DNA from: Oscillospiraceae bacterium | GTDB lineage: Bacteria; Bacillota; Clostridia; Oscillospirales; Ruminococcaceae | Reading direction: 5' to 3' | NCBI GenBank assembly: GCA_900752435.1 | Contig: CAADVD010000016.1 | Span: forward strand, 124,001-188,000 | Length of the DNA stretch: 64,000 nt | Shown: positions 16,003 through 25,771 of the stretch, one piece after another | How positions within the stretch are numbered: the first letter of the stretch is position 1 | How the letters are laid out: the number at the start of each line of letters is the position of its first letter | The notes under the pieces: generated by a model | What the model was told of the DNA's origin: nothing | Database searches by the model: none | What the model saw: only the letters and a program-made list of their open reading frames with translations | Position numbers and translations under genes: made by a program

Positions 16003-17766
16003 CTATGCCACCTCCCCATCGTTATCCTTGACACTTATATGTGCTTCCCACATTTCCTTATACAGCGGGCAGCTCTCTAGCAGTTCACCCTGCGTGCCCC
16101 GAGCGGCGATTTGTCCGTCCTTTACCACAAAGATACAATCGGCATCCGCCACCGTGGACAAGCGGTGGGCAATGACCAGCAAGGTCTTGCCTTGAATCAG
16201 CCGAGCCAGCGCGGACTGAATGACTGCTTCGTTCTCGGGATCCGTGTAGGAAGTGGCCTCGTCCAAAATAATCACCGGTGCATCCTTTAGCATGGCACGG
16301 GCGATGGAAATGCGCTGGCGCTCACCGCCTGACAGATGTCCGCCGGAGGAACCGCAAATAGTTTGATACCCGTTTTCCAGACTCATAATAAAGTCATGGC
16401 AGCCGCAAGCCTTCGCTGCCGCTATGACCTCCGCATCCGTTGCTCCCTTGCGTCCCATGCGGATGTTATCCATCACGGAAAGGTCAAATAGATAATTGTC
16501 TTGGGATACATAGGCGATCCGGTCAGTGCATTCCTTGAGCGGCAGCCTGCGGATATCTACTCCTCCCAGCGTGATGCTTCCGCTTTCCACATCCCACAGT
16601 GAAGCGATCAAACGGGCAATGGTGGATTTTCCACTGCCGGAAGGCCCCACCAGTGCATTCACCGTGCCCGGTTCAATGCGCAGGCTGACGCCATGAAGCA
16701 CCTCTTTTTCGTGATAAGCAAAGCGAACCTTCTTCAGCTCAATGGCATTGTCTTGGGGCAACACTTGGGCACAATCGGGACGCTGTAAATCTTGTCCGGA
16801 GAGGATTTCGGCCACCTCGCCGACAATCGTCCCCACTTGCGCCAGATCATCCGTGTAGGAAAAAGCCGTGATCAGCGGCTGCATAATACCGAAAGACAGA
16901 ATAATGACTGTGAGGAAAGTTTCCACCGTTAAACTTCCTCCCAGAAACAGCAAGCATCCCACAGGCAAAATGCCAATCAATGTGGAGGGAAAAATCGCCA
17001 TGCCGGCTGTTTGCCCGAAAATGCAGCTCCGCATCCATTCGATAAAGCAGTCTGCTCCCTCCTTTGCCGCCGACACAAACTTGACGTAGCTGGTTTTAGA
17101 CTGTCCAAAAGCCTTAATGACCTCAATGCCGTTAATATATTCCACCGCTGTATCATTCAGCGCTTTGGTGGCGTTCACGGCTCGCTGAAATTTGGCTTCA
17201 TAGCCATTGAACATAGACAGGAAACACAGAATACCCAACGGCAATACAATCAGTGTCGCCAGACCCATGCGCCAATCCACCAAAAATAGCAGCACCAGCA
17301 CCGCGATAGCTCCCACGATGTTGGAGGTCATTTCCGGCACCAAATGAGCAAGCGTCGTCTCAATGGAGTCCACCCGCTCCACAATGATGTTCTTGTAGGA
17401 GCCAGAGGATTTCTCCAATACAGTACCCAGAGGCAGGGTCGCTAGCTTATCCATCAAGCGTATCCGGATATCTGCCAGCACATGAAATGTGGCGTGATGG
17501 GACAGCGTAGTGGAAACCGAGTGCAGTACATAGCGCAGCACCCACCACAGCCCCATGATCAAGCAACGGTTCAGACACCACGCTTTATCCGCTGTGCCGC
17601 CAACCAAGGCCCTGATCAGCTCAATCATGATAAAGTACGGTACCAGCGAACAGGCCACGCCGGCCAATGCCGCCAATACGCTGAGCAGGTACTCCCCTTT
17701 GCGAGGCCCTGCCAGCTCCGACAGCCACGAGACCGCGGAACGTTTTCTTTCAGGTTCTTTTTTCAT
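16003..17766 (-). CDS. ABC half-transporter (fused permease-ATPase), partner
   Basis: A 587-residue fused permease-ATPase. Walker A is LVGPSGSGKSTIAR, signature HLSGGERQRISIARA, Walker B VIILDEATSYTDPE with catalytic Glu, so both sites of the predicted heterodimer look active. The N-terminus LSELAGPRKGEYLLSVLAAL leads into helix 1. It begins 73 bases after the TetR gene, behind a small terminator and a palindrome that could be a TetR operator. It is cotranscribed with the gene at 14263. Confidence 0.88.
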   Translation of the reverse strand: MKKEPERKRSAVSWLSELAGPRKGEYLLSVLAALAGVACSLVPYFIMIELIRALVGGTADKAWCLNRCLIMGLWWVLRYVLHSVSTTLSHHATFHVLADIRIRLMDKLATLPLGTVLEKSSGSYKNIIVERVDSIETTLAHLVPEMTSNIVGAIAVLVLLFLVDWRMGLATLIVLPLGILCFLSMFNGYEAKFQRAVNATKALNDTAVEYINGIEVIKAFGQSKTSYVKFVSAAKEGADCFIEWMRSCIFGQTAGMAIFPSTLIGILPVGCLLFLGGSLTVETFLTVIILSFGIMQPLITAFSYTDDLAQVGTIVGEVAEILSGQDLQRPDCAQVLPQDNAIELKKVRFAYHEKEVLHGVSLRIEPGTVNALVGPSGSGKSTIARLIASLWDVESGSITLGGVDIRRLPLKECTDRIAYVSQDNYLFDLSVMDNIRMGRKGATDAEVIAAAKACGCHDFIMSLENGYQTICGSSGGHLSGGERQRISIARAMLKDAPVIILDEATSYTDPENEAVIQSALARLIQGKTLLVIAHRLSTVADADCIFVVKDGQIAARGTQGELLESCPLYKEMWEAHISVKDNDGEVA

Positions 17767-17785
17767 TCGATTTGTCCTCCTTTGA

Positions 17786-17829
17786 TTAGTTGAAACTAAC
17801 TCATATCCTTAAAAAAAGGGAATATCCCT
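17786..17829 (-). promoter_or_regulatory. Palindrome and terminator between tetR and the ABC pair
   Basis: The palindrome TTAGTTGAAACTAA (17786-17799) precedes the ABC start and resembles the TetR site upstream of tetR. AGGGA (17817-17821) pairs with TCCCT (17825-17829), and a TTTTTTT run follows on the minus strand, forming a small terminator after tetR. Confidence 0.6.
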
Positions 17830-17839
17830 ATCCCCTTTC

Positions 17840-18463
17840 TTAAAGTCCAGTAATCATCCGCCATCCCGGTGTAAAAAAATCCACCATGGTTTTCAGATAA
17901 CGTTCCGCGTCCGCTTTGTCATAGCCATGCTCGATGGGCTGAAGCATCGCGGCGTTATAGGCACTGACCAGCATGTGCATCTCATCCTGCTGCACCTCCC
18001 GCACAGCGATTCCTTGGGCCTTACAACTTTGTAGAAAACGCATCATTTCATCCGTACTTTGCTCAATCATATCGTGAACAAGATTCTCATAGGGCGTACC
18101 CGCCGCACAACAAATCAGCAATCGGAAAGCCTCCGGCTGCTGATACATCACATCCAGCACAACACGGGCGTCGTTGAACTCGTCTTCAAAATCCCACATC
18201 ATGGCCGTATCCTCCTGACCTAGAGCGTCATAGCAGGAGGCAACATGCTTTTCTTTCCATGCATTCAACGCATCGATAGCCGGCTGTACCAAAGCAGCAA
18301 ACATATCCTGCTTATTTTCGAAATGACGGTACAATGCCGCCGAAGTCATTCCCACTGCATCGGCTACCGCTTTCATGGAAGCCTGCTCAAATCCCTTTTC
18401 CTGAAACTCCCGCATGGCTGCCCGAACGATCTTCTCATGGCTGTCGGTTTTATCCCGCGGCAT
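17840..18463 (-). CDS. TetR/AcrR-family regulator
   Basis: A 207-residue repressor. The N-terminal HTH reads IVRAAMREFQEKGFEQASMK, then AVADAVGMTSAALYRHFENK, the standard TetR motif. The ligand domain is family-variable, with several cysteines (SCYDA, LICCAAG, SCKAQG). The ATG at 18463 has AGGAG 10 bases upstream. It lies just before the ABC pair and is the probable repressor of both itself and the pair through the TTAG-type palindromes. Confidence 0.9.
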   Translation of the reverse strand: MPRDKTDSHEKIVRAAMREFQEKGFEQASMKAVADAVGMTSAALYRHFENKQDMFAALVQPAIDALNAWKEKHVASCYDALGQEDTAMMWDFEDEFNDARVVLDVMYQQPEAFRLLICCAAGTPYENLVHDMIEQSTDEMMRFLQSCKAQGIAVREVQQDEMHMLVSAYNAAMLQPIEHGYDKADAERYLKTMVDFFTPGWRMITGL

Positions 18464-18505
18464 ACACGATTCACTCCTTTCCTGCAAATGATAGTTACTT
18501 GGATT

Positions 18506-18547
18506 AGCTAACGTAATTAGCTTATACCTTTTTTTGTGATTTGTCAA
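18506..18547 (-). promoter_or_regulatory. tetR promoter and operator
   Basis: AGCTAA (18506-18511) and TTAGCT (18517-18522) form an inverted repeat around CGTAA, just downstream of the -10 region. A -35 TTGACA lies at 18542-18547. This layout fits autorepression. Confidence 0.6.
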
Positions 18548-18650
18548 GATGACATGAAGAAAAAAACGAATTTTCTTATCAGCTCTTATTTCTTTATCCT
18601 GCTCATCCCTCACGGCCTCGAAATAAGCCTAGAATCGTACCAAAAAGCAA

Positions 18651-18687
18651 TCCCAGAAGCAAGATGTCAAGCATCTTGCTTCTGGGA
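18651..18687 (-). terminator. Strong terminator of the gene at 18915
   Basis: A perfect 16-bp inverted repeat (18651-18666 with 18672-18687, core CCCAGAAGCAAGATG) with loop TCAAG. On the minus strand TTGCTTTTT follows. Between 18688 and 18914 I see no gene. Confidence 0.85.
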
Positions 18688-18914
18688 CTATATTTACCGC
18701 TTTTTCACACAAAGCAGCCGGTCACAAGCTGTTATCGCTCATCTAACAGTTTATAGGTTGTTTTCATCTGTTTATCGCCCTTTGTCTGCTGTCTGCACAA
18801 ACTGCCGGAACTGTCAACGGCGGGCAGAAGGCGCCTCCTAATTATTCACTATAAATCCCAAATTTGCTATTTACTCAACAAACCGGAAATTATGTAATTT
18901 CGCATAATCTATTC

Positions 18915-19418
18915 TTAACAATTAGAAAGTATCATGGTTATCACACCAACAAGTGCAGCCGGTATCAACGCAACTACCATCCCCGGAAAAAGCGCACCTT
19001 TCAAATGAAACCACTTCTGATGATATTCTTTATCCATATGCTCTGTTCCTTCCAGACGAAAACGCCTCATATTTGCAAAAAGCACCCAATCTAAAAAGAA
19101 GGTATCATATGCCCCAATCCACACCATAAAGCCAAAAGCCAATCCGAATCCTTGCAGAAAACTTCTTGCTCCAGCAATATACACCATAAAAGCAAGCAAT
19201 CCCGTAAACACAAAGATTGCACAGCCTTTTAGAACGAGAACTCTCTTTGATAAAGGTTCTACCGATATTTTCTCATGTGTTTTAAAATATTCTTCCTGAA
19301 TTTTCGGTGGATAATTGTGCACCTGCGTTTCTATATTTTTCCCAGTTGTAGCAAATACCATGACTGTAAATAATATTGCAAAAATCACCATCTCGACTGC
19401 TATTACTAATATGTTCAC
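18915..19418 (-). CDS. Four-helix membrane protein of unknown function
   Basis: A 167-residue integral membrane protein with hydrophobic segments near residues 4-24, 66-86, 90-110 and 140-162. A soluble loop, about residues 27-60, contains HNYPPKIQEEYFKTHEKI. It is not recognised. The GTG start at 19418 is supported by AGGAGAG 9 bases upstream. It is a single-gene unit ended by the terminator at 18651. The W-x2-AYDTFFLDWVLFANMRRF stretch is the most distinctive part. No enzymatic motif is visible. Confidence 0.65.
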   Translation of the reverse strand: MNILVIAVEMVIFAILFTVMVFATTGKNIETQVHNYPPKIQEEYFKTHEKISVEPLSKRVLVLKGCAIFVFTGLLAFMVYIAGARSFLQGFGLAFGFMVWIGAYDTFFLDWVLFANMRRFRLEGTEHMDKEYHQKWFHLKGALFPGMVVALIPAALVGVITMILSNC

Positions 19419-19620
19419 ACTAATACGCTCTCCTATTACAATTTCCGATTTGTTTTATCTAAGCATAATCTTTACTGTTGTTGCTCGATTATTTTACGAA
19501 ATCATAAACCAACTGCCAATCTAATTATTTGTGTTTCTTTATGACACAGGAGCATTCTTTATTTAATTAAAATATCTGTCGGAGCTTATCTTGCAAGATT
19601 TCCCTTATAACTGCCGTCTA

Positions 19621-20271
19621 TTACAACAAATTCACGATTCCAATTAGGCCAAACATTCCCATTCCTAGACTTGGCAAAATAATACCTGGCAAATCATAAA
19701 ACCAATCGTTCTTTATTTTTCTCAGTGCTATTCCAATAATCAAAAAGACGAAAGGATTTAACAATACAAACCACCGAGGTACTGCCAAATATCCGAGCAG
19801 GATCGCACTCACAGTACAAACAGTCACAACCAGCATGAATAGGTAACTAATTACAAATGGCGGCAAAACAGCTTTATAGTACATCTCCAGCGTGGAGTCT
19901 GCCAATTTAAAATTATCTGTCTCCATAATCTTTTTGTATATAATCGGCTGTATGCAAAGAACTGTGTGAATGAAAAAACCACCAATTGCACTCATGTAAC
20001 CACATACAGCAATGGCCATCGCCAGTACCGTATTGGTGGATTGGATCTGAACTGCCAGCGAAAAAACACCAAGTCCCAACAGTGCGGCCCCTGCAAAAGC
20101 AACTAGTATGGACGCGCCAAACCGCCAATAGGCCATATGTATCCAATTGCTATCAATGTTTCCGGAGGTGCCAAGCTTTTTGTTTCCCTTTCCCTTCAGA
20201 TCAAAGAGAATATCTCCTATGGCGCAAAGAATGCCTCCAGCCAATCCTAAAATCGAAAAAATCATATTCAT
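19621..20271 (-). CDS. DUF6796-like multi-helix membrane protein
   Basis: A 216-residue protein with about six membrane helices. The N-terminal block GLAGGILCAIGDILFDLKGKG followed by SNWIHMAYWRFGAS is shared with the protein at 29557 and the broken copy at 30423, so the window holds three members. The family is uncharacterised. It is last in a TetR-GNAT-DUF6796 operon. An in-frame TTG at 20280 is closer to the AAAGGAG sequence, so the exact start is uncertain. Confidence 0.7.
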   Translation of the reverse strand: MNMIFSILGLAGGILCAIGDILFDLKGKGNKKLGTSGNIDSNWIHMAYWRFGASILVAFAGAALLGLGVFSLAVQIQSTNTVLAMAIAVCGYMSAIGGFFIHTVLCIQPIIYKKIMETDNFKLADSTLEMYYKAVLPPFVISYLFMLVVTVCTVSAILLGYLAVPRWFVLLNPFVFLIIGIALRKIKNDWFYDLPGIILPSLGMGMFGLIGIVNLL

Positions 20272-20288
20272 AATTCCCAATATCTCCT

Positions 20289-20900
20289 TTATAATTCTGC
20301 GACCGGTTTAATCAAATCATACAGATATGATCCTTCCCCTATCTTTCTTGTTCCCACAAGCTGCATTCCCAAGTGACAGTATTTGTCCTTTTTCAGAATG
20401 CCGTCTGTATCCAAAATGCAAGGAATCTTTCTCTCCTGTCCCATTTGAAAAGCAATATCGACTACTTGCCGCATATATCCCTGTCCCTGATAAGGCTTTG
20501 TAACTACCACCATTTCAATCTTAATAAAATCCTTCTTATCCTTTTTCATACGGTTTTCCAAAGAATTTCCGCTGTTTTTCAGCGCCTTTACCCAGGTAAG
20601 ACACCCTCGAAGTTTCAAAGCTTTCCACACGCTTTTTACAATAATTCCAACAGCTGATAGAGATGGCTTGGACTTGGAATCGGATATTACAATATATCCT
20701 TCCCGTCTGCTGCTGGGAGCGTACATCCATCCACATTTGAGACTTGCTTGGACAAAACCTCTTATATAGATTTTCACAGATTCCCGATTGGGAAACAGAT
20801 AAAACATACCTCTTTCCCCATTCTCATATGAATAATCTGCAAATGCCTCTGCTATACTCTCAATTTCCTGTTCTGTCATACTTTCTATTTTGATCGCCAT
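20289..20900 (-). CDS. GNAT-family N-acetyltransferase
   Basis: A 203-residue acetyl-CoA-dependent transferase. IEMVVVTKPYQGQGYMRQVV contains the acetyl-CoA pyrophosphate loop (QGQGYM), preceded by a beta-strand and followed by an alpha-helix as in GNAT folds. CILDTDGILKKDKYCHLGMQLVGTRKI is the typical C-terminal region. The substrate is unknown. It sits 9 bases after the TetR gene and before the DUF6796 gene. Modification of a toxic small molecule under TetR control is a reasonable inference. Confidence 0.82.
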   Translation of the reverse strand: MAIKIESMTEQEIESIAEAFADYSYENGERGMFYLFPNRESVKIYIRGFVQASLKCGWMYAPSSRREGYIVISDSKSKPSLSAVGIIVKSVWKALKLRGCLTWVKALKNSGNSLENRMKKDKKDFIKIEMVVVTKPYQGQGYMRQVVDIAFQMGQERKIPCILDTDGILKKDKYCHLGMQLVGTRKIGEGSYLYDLIKPVAEL

Positions 20901-20909
20901 AATATTTAT

Positions 20910-21497
20910 TCACTCTCCTTTTATATATCGATACATACAGTCAATCATCAACTGAAAATTGATTTCCAGAACCTCCTGATGCATAAACTCCTTATTTTCG
21001 ATGGCCAGCGCCGCCATTTTCGGAAAATTGGCCAGCACACGGTAATCGATATCCTCTCGCACCCCCTCTATCATGGATAAAATCAGTTTTCCAGTCTGAA
21101 TGTCCACTTCTGGACGAAACAGACGCTCCGACGGTATTTTGGTCATAATCCAGTCCAAATCCTTTTTACTGACCTGAAACAACGGATTTTCCTGCGGTAA
21201 ATACAAGGTTTTATACCACTTGAGTGCTTCAAAATAAGTAAGCTTTCCTTTCTTGTCTGCCGCAAGTCGTTTGAGCTGTGTAAGCTTCTCATCCTGATAG
21301 GCATGAATGATCTCTAAAATGAAATCCTGCTTGGAGGAAAAGAAATGGTAAAAGGTACCCTTGGCAATTCCTGCATTCTCAGCCAGCTCATCAATATTGG
21401 TTTTTGTAATTCCCCGTTCAAGCATCATCTGTCTGCCCTCGGCCAAAAGCTGCGTCCGGATTCGTTCCTTGTCTTCCTCTGTAAAAATAGACGGCAT
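20910..21497 (-). CDS. TetR/AcrR-family regulator
   Basis: A 195-residue regulator. The HTH reads AGIAKGTFYHFFSSKQDFIL after MMLERGITKTNIDELAENA. The ligand domain contains LPQENPLFQVSKKDLDWIM, a pattern seen in Firmicutes TetR proteins of unknown ligand. The ATG at 21497 has GGAGG 7 bases upstream. It is first in an operon with GNAT and DUF6796 genes and probably regulates that operon through the repeat at 21522. Confidence 0.88.
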   Translation of the reverse strand: MPSIFTEEDKERIRTQLLAEGRQMMLERGITKTNIDELAENAGIAKGTFYHFFSSKQDFILEIIHAYQDEKLTQLKRLAADKKGKLTYFEALKWYKTLYLPQENPLFQVSKKDLDWIMTKIPSERLFRPEVDIQTGKLILSMIEGVREDIDYRVLANFPKMAALAIENKEFMHQEVLEINFQLMIDCMYRYIKGE

Positions 21498-21521
21498 ACA
21501 CAAGCCTCCTTACATCTGCTA

Positions 21522-21547
21522 AATGACTATTTTCTTAAATGGTCATT
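21522..21547 (-). promoter_or_regulatory. Candidate TetR operator
   Basis: AATGAC (21522-21527) and GTCATT (21542-21547) form an inverted repeat in the leader just upstream of the TetR gene. Confidence 0.5.
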
Positions 21548-21774
21548 ATTAGATTAGCATAAACTAACTATTTTGTCAATAACAATAACTCATACATATC
21601 AAGAACAGTACCCCAAAAATAGTAGTGATCAATTATCAGTTCAGTATATAAGCCGCAATGCCCCTTTGTGGAATAAGCGCTTTTTTGATAAAACACCTCT
21701 GATAATGCCTATTCATAGATTCATACTCGTTGCTCATCACAAGCAGCGGAACGCCAAAAAGTAGTCCAGCGCAT

Positions 21775-21813
21775 AAAAAATCCCTCCAATTCAAAAAACT
21801 CAGAATCGGAGGG
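21775..21813 (-). terminator. Terminator downstream of the efflux operon
   Basis: CCCTCC (21782-21787) pairs with GGAGGG (21808-21813), and TTTTTTA follows on the minus strand. It lies about 390 bases after the last ABC gene. Elsewhere in 21548-21774 I see nothing. Confidence 0.7.
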
Positions 21814-22016
21814 TGTAGGCATATTGAATCGTCCTGTCAAAACTTCGTTTTTTATTTGGCAGGGTTCATATTTCTATATAGTTCAGTTATTTGCGAACTG
21901 TCAGTTCGCTTACAATTGAATTGCTGTGCTATTATAAAGATAGCATAAATCAATATAATTATAAGATAGAAGTGGACTGTAAGTGTATAATAAGCCTGAA
22001 ACGCTTGAGTGTATCA

Positions 22017-22174
22017 TCAGTCAGTATCCGTATTCTGATTTTGATTTTGTTTCTTTTGCAGATTCCGAATTTCACGCTCGATTCTTCTGCGCACCCCGGA
22101 ATTTTCTTTCCCATTCACAGACAAACGATGGAGTCGAGATTCCAATCCTGCAATTTTGCTTCAAGATTTGTCAT
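22017..22174 (-). other. Degraded small coding stretch
   Basis: An ATG at 22174 with a GAAAGG site opens a 19-codon frame (MTNLEAKLQDWNLDSIVCL) ending at 22115. A second frame (NGKENSGVRRRIEREIRNLQ and on) then runs to a stop at 22017. Together they look like a frameshifted gene for a small charged helical protein, cotranscribed after the ABC pair. The identity is unknown and coding status weak. 21814-22016 shows nothing else. Confidence 0.3.
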
Positions 22175-22202
22175 TTTTTTCGTTTCCTTTCAAATAATTT
22201 AT

Positions 22203-24008
22203 TTATGCAAACTGGCTGTAATACAGCGCGGCATATGCACCTTTTTTCATAAGCAGTTCCTTATGATTGCCCTGCTCAATGATATTACCATTCTCCATAA
22301 ACAAGATGCTGTCAGCGTCGCGGATTGTAGAAAGCCGATGAGCGATGACAAAACTGGTTCTGCCACTCATCAATTTCTTCATGGCCTTTCCGATTTCTGC
22401 TTCTGTACGGGTATCCACGCTGGAAGTCGCTTCGTCCAAAATAATCACAGGCGGATTACAAAGAAATACACGTGCGATGGTAATAAGCTGTCTTTGACCT
22501 ACGGAGAGGTTTGCCGCATCGTTATCCAGCACTGTGTTATAGCCTTGCGGCATGGTACGGATAAAATAATCGACTTTCGCCGCTTTTGCTGCCGCTTTGA
22601 TTTCTTCCATGGTTGCTTCCGGCCTCCCGTAAGCGATGTTCTCCGCAATTGTTCCGCCAAACAGCCATGTATCTTGCAGCACCATGCCAAAATTATGGCG
22701 TAATTCCTTCCTTGTCATATCAGTTGAACAAATTCCATCAATTGTGATTTGACCGCTATTCACCTCATAGAAACGCATGAGCAGGTTAATTAGCGTTGTT
22801 TTACCAGCACCAGTAGAGCCGACGACAGCAATCTTTTGCCCCGGCTTAGCCGTAAAGCTAATGTTCTTCATTAGAATCTTATCTGGCGTATAGCCGAAGC
22901 TGACATTTTTAAAGATGATTTCTCCTTTAGCATTTTCCAAATGGACGGGGGCAGAAGTATCCGGTACTTCCTCTGCTGCATCTAAAAAGTTGAAGGTTCG
23001 CTCTGCCGAAGCCAGCGCAGACTGTAAGGAGTTAATCATATAAGAAGTTTCCGTAAGCGGTTCTGCCGCCATGTTGATGTACTGGAAAAACGCCTGTACA
23101 ACACCCAGCGACATTCTGCCTTGAAGCATCCAATGGCAGGCAAGGAGCATGATCGCTACCTGCGATAATCGGGAAAGCAAGCGAATCAGCGGATTTACGC
23201 AGTTTGTTAAAAAGTCTGTTTTCTTTGTAGCGGCACGGAGCTCATCCACTGCGGTATTGACAGTATCTATGCTTTCCTGTTCGTGGTTATAGGCTCGAAT
23301 TACATCCCGGCCAGTGTAGTATTCTTCTGAAATACCTGTAAGATAAGCGAGCGCCCGTTGACGGTCAGCGGCGCACTCCAGATTCTTCTTCGACACAATC
23401 TTTGTAACCACTAAACTCAGAGCAGTAAAGGCCAGAAATACGAGGGTAAGCAACGGACTAAAATAGAGCATAAACGCAATTGCACCTACAAGTGTTCCAA
23501 TAGCCGTTATCAGCTTCAAAAGTCCTGTTTGCAAGGTTTCCGACACTTTATCCAAATCGCTCGTTACGCGACTTAAAATTTCGCCGGGCTTGTTCCCATC
23601 AAAAAATCGAAGAGGTAATTTATTCAGCTTGCCACTGATTTGTTTACGCAAAGTCAAAATCAATTTTTCAGCAACACTTGCCATTAAGTACGCCTGAAAA
23701 TGATAGAATACGCTTGTAAAGGCATACATAAGGAAAAGTGATAGCATTTCTTTGCCGAGTGGATTCCATTCAATAGAAAACTTTGCTCCAGAATTCACGC
23801 AGTTCTTGATTGCTGTAAGCAGATGATCGATCACACTTGCGCTGTAATAAGGGGTGAAAATGTTAAGTACAGTATAAAAAACAATGCAAATTGCTACAAC
23901 AATTAGACGGAAACGCTGATTTTTAAGTTGTCCAAACAGCCGTATTGCTGTTTTACCTGCGTTTTCCGGTATTTCCTTATCAAATTTTACATTTCTTTTA
24001 TCACTCAT
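22203..24008 (-). CDS. Heterodimeric ABC exporter subunit, active-site partner
   Basis: A 601-residue fused permease-ATPase. Walker A is VVGSTGAGKTTLIN, signature NLSVGQRQLITIARV, Walker B VIILDEATSSVDTRTE with catalytic Glu. The signature carries V in place of the second G-preceding S (LSVGQ). The ATG at 24008 has AAGGAGG 9 bases upstream and overlaps the partner's stop by 8 bases. It pairs with the degenerate-site subunit at 24001, as in LmrCD, BmrCD, EfrCD or TM287/288 multidrug exporters. Confidence 0.92.
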   Translation of the reverse strand: MSDKRNVKFDKEIPENAGKTAIRLFGQLKNQRFRLIVVAICIVFYTVLNIFTPYYSASVIDHLLTAIKNCVNSGAKFSIEWNPLGKEMLSLFLMYAFTSVFYHFQAYLMASVAEKLILTLRKQISGKLNKLPLRFFDGNKPGEILSRVTSDLDKVSETLQTGLLKLITAIGTLVGAIAFMLYFSPLLTLVFLAFTALSLVVTKIVSKKNLECAADRQRALAYLTGISEEYYTGRDVIRAYNHEQESIDTVNTAVDELRAATKKTDFLTNCVNPLIRLLSRLSQVAIMLLACHWMLQGRMSLGVVQAFFQYINMAAEPLTETSYMINSLQSALASAERTFNFLDAAEEVPDTSAPVHLENAKGEIIFKNVSFGYTPDKILMKNISFTAKPGQKIAVVGSTGAGKTTLINLLMRFYEVNSGQITIDGICSTDMTRKELRHNFGMVLQDTWLFGGTIAENIAYGRPEATMEEIKAAAKAAKVDYFIRTMPQGYNTVLDNDAANLSVGQRQLITIARVFLCNPPVIILDEATSSVDTRTEAEIGKAMKKLMSGRTSFVIAHRLSTIRDADSILFMENGNIIEQGNHKELLMKKGAYAALYYSQFA

Positions 24009-25740
24009 GTTCGTTTGCCTCCTTGGTTTGCGAGTCATAAATTTCCTTGTAGATCGGGCAGGTAGCAAGTAGTTTCTCGTGCTTCCCAATACCCACTGGT
24101 TCACCCTCATGGAGAACGATAATATTGTCCGCATGAAGAATGGTACTGATTCTCTGTGCTATGATAACAACGGCAGCCTCTTTGGTCTCAGGTATCAATG
24201 CTTTCCGCAGCGCTGCATCTGTTTTAAAGTCAAGAGCAGAAAAACTATCGTCGAATATATAAAGTTCTGGCTTTTTTACTAAGGCACGGGCAATGGAAAG
24301 GCGTTGCTTTTGTCCGCCAGAAAAGTTTGTTCCGCCCTGCGCCACGAAAGAATCCAATTTATCCGGCAAAGCCTCAACAAAATCCTTTGCCTGCGCAATA
24401 GAAAGTGCGTGCCAAAGTTGTTCATCTGTGGCTCTGGGATTACCATAACGCAGATTTTCTGCAATAGTTCCAGAAAACAACCATGCCCGTTGTTGCACAA
24501 AGGAAAGATGTTCACGGAGTTGGTTTTGTGGCATCTCCTTGATATCAATACCATTTAAAAGAACTGAACCGTCCGTGACCTCATTGAATCGCATCATGAG
24601 TGATGCAACAGTAGATTTACCACTACCAGTACCACCGATGATTGCCGTTGTTTCACCTCGTCTGCAAACGAAATTAAGATTCTTCAAAGTGTATTCATCA
24701 GCATCTGCAAAACGGAAAGACACATTTTTAAATGTCAGGACATCCTGACAGTATTTATTTTCTTCTGCTCGTTTGCTCGTTCTGTCGGCAATGGTGGGAG
24801 AAAAATCCATAATCTCACCGATACGGTTACAACATTCAAGCGCACGAGGAAGCGTCAAAATCACCATTTGCGCCATCATCAGAAAAAATAATGAAAGCAT
24901 TGCATACTCAATGATTGCCGTAATATCACCGATTTGAAAATGTCCGGCTGTAATGCGGAATCCACTGAATGTATAAACAAGAATGACAAATACATTGATT
25001 GCAAAAAATGAAATGCTATCAAGGATTGCAAACCGCTTGTTTACCTTAATGGCAGTTCCGGCGTAATTCTCAAATTCATGATTCAGGCGTTGTTCTTCGT
25101 TTGACTCTTTGTTAAATGCTCGGATTACACGGACACCAGTAATATTTTCTAAAAGCACTTTGCTCATTTTATCAAGCTTCTTTTGCAGCTTGCGAAACAT
25201 AGGCGCTGTGCTGCGCATAATGATACTCGCTACAATTATGATGACGAGTAAAATGCCAAGCAAGATCATACCCATCAGCCAATCCTTGCGAAATGTCAAT
25301 ACCAAAGAAACAATAAAAATCACCGGAACAGGAAACAGCATCTGAAAGCAGCTAAGTAATGCAAATTGAATATTCGTAATATCGGACACAGTTCTTGTTG
25401 TCACTGACGCTGTACCAAAGAAACGGAAGTCTGATCCGGATAGGCTCAAGGTTTTTTTATATAATGTACTTCTGATGTCTGCGCCCACTTTTGAAGTAAG
25501 GTCAGAGCATACATAAGCGCCAAGTATTGTTGCCACGCCCGAAATAAGTGCGGCTATAAGCATTTTGGCGCATGTATTCACCAACGTTGAAAAATCAGCG
25601 CCCGCCGTTGTTCCTTGATTCAGCATGTCTGCCGCAAATGTAGGAATAATCAATGCACCAACCACATCCACAATCATAAAAAGTATGGTGATAAGGCATA
25701 ATTTCCAATGCGGCTTTAAAAAGCGTAAAATCAGTTTCAT
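24001..25740 (-). CDS. Heterodimeric ABC exporter subunit, degenerate site
   Basis: A 579-residue fused permease-ATPase. Walker A is IIGGTGSGKSTVAS and signature NFSGGQKQRLSIARA. The Walker B region reads LYIFDDSFSALDFKTD, so the catalytic Glu is replaced by Asp, the hallmark of the non-hydrolysing site in heterodimeric exporters. It begins 31 bases after a structured leader with its own terminator, downstream of a MATE gene. It is cotranscribed and translationally coupled with the gene at 22203. A multidrug substrate range is likely but not shown. Confidence 0.93.
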   Translation of the reverse strand: MKLILRFLKPHWKLCLITILFMIVDVVGALIIPTFAADMLNQGTTAGADFSTLVNTCAKMLIAALISGVATILGAYVCSDLTSKVGADIRSTLYKKTLSLSGSDFRFFGTASVTTRTVSDITNIQFALLSCFQMLFPVPVIFIVSLVLTFRKDWLMGMILLGILLVIIIVASIIMRSTAPMFRKLQKKLDKMSKVLLENITGVRVIRAFNKESNEEQRLNHEFENYAGTAIKVNKRFAILDSISFFAINVFVILVYTFSGFRITAGHFQIGDITAIIEYAMLSLFFLMMAQMVILTLPRALECCNRIGEIMDFSPTIADRTSKRAEENKYCQDVLTFKNVSFRFADADEYTLKNLNFVCRRGETTAIIGGTGSGKSTVASLMMRFNEVTDGSVLLNGIDIKEMPQNQLREHLSFVQQRAWLFSGTIAENLRYGNPRATDEQLWHALSIAQAKDFVEALPDKLDSFVAQGGTNFSGGQKQRLSIARALVKKPELYIFDDSFSALDFKTDAALRKALIPETKEAAVVIIAQRISTILHADNIIVLHEGEPVGIGKHEKLLATCPIYKEIYDSQTKEANEHE

Positions 25741-25771
25741 AAGTAACCTCCAAATTGCTCTATTTTGACAT

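Noticed and set aside
16003..17766. ABC pair as a proven siderophore importer (YbtPQ/IrtAB type)
   Set aside because: Only the layout is shared; no siderophore-interacting domain or iron-regulated site is present, so direction and substrate are left open.
18690..18914. Short frame MKTTYKLLDER on the minus strand
   Set aside because: Twelve codons without support from a ribosome site at proper spacing or a known family.
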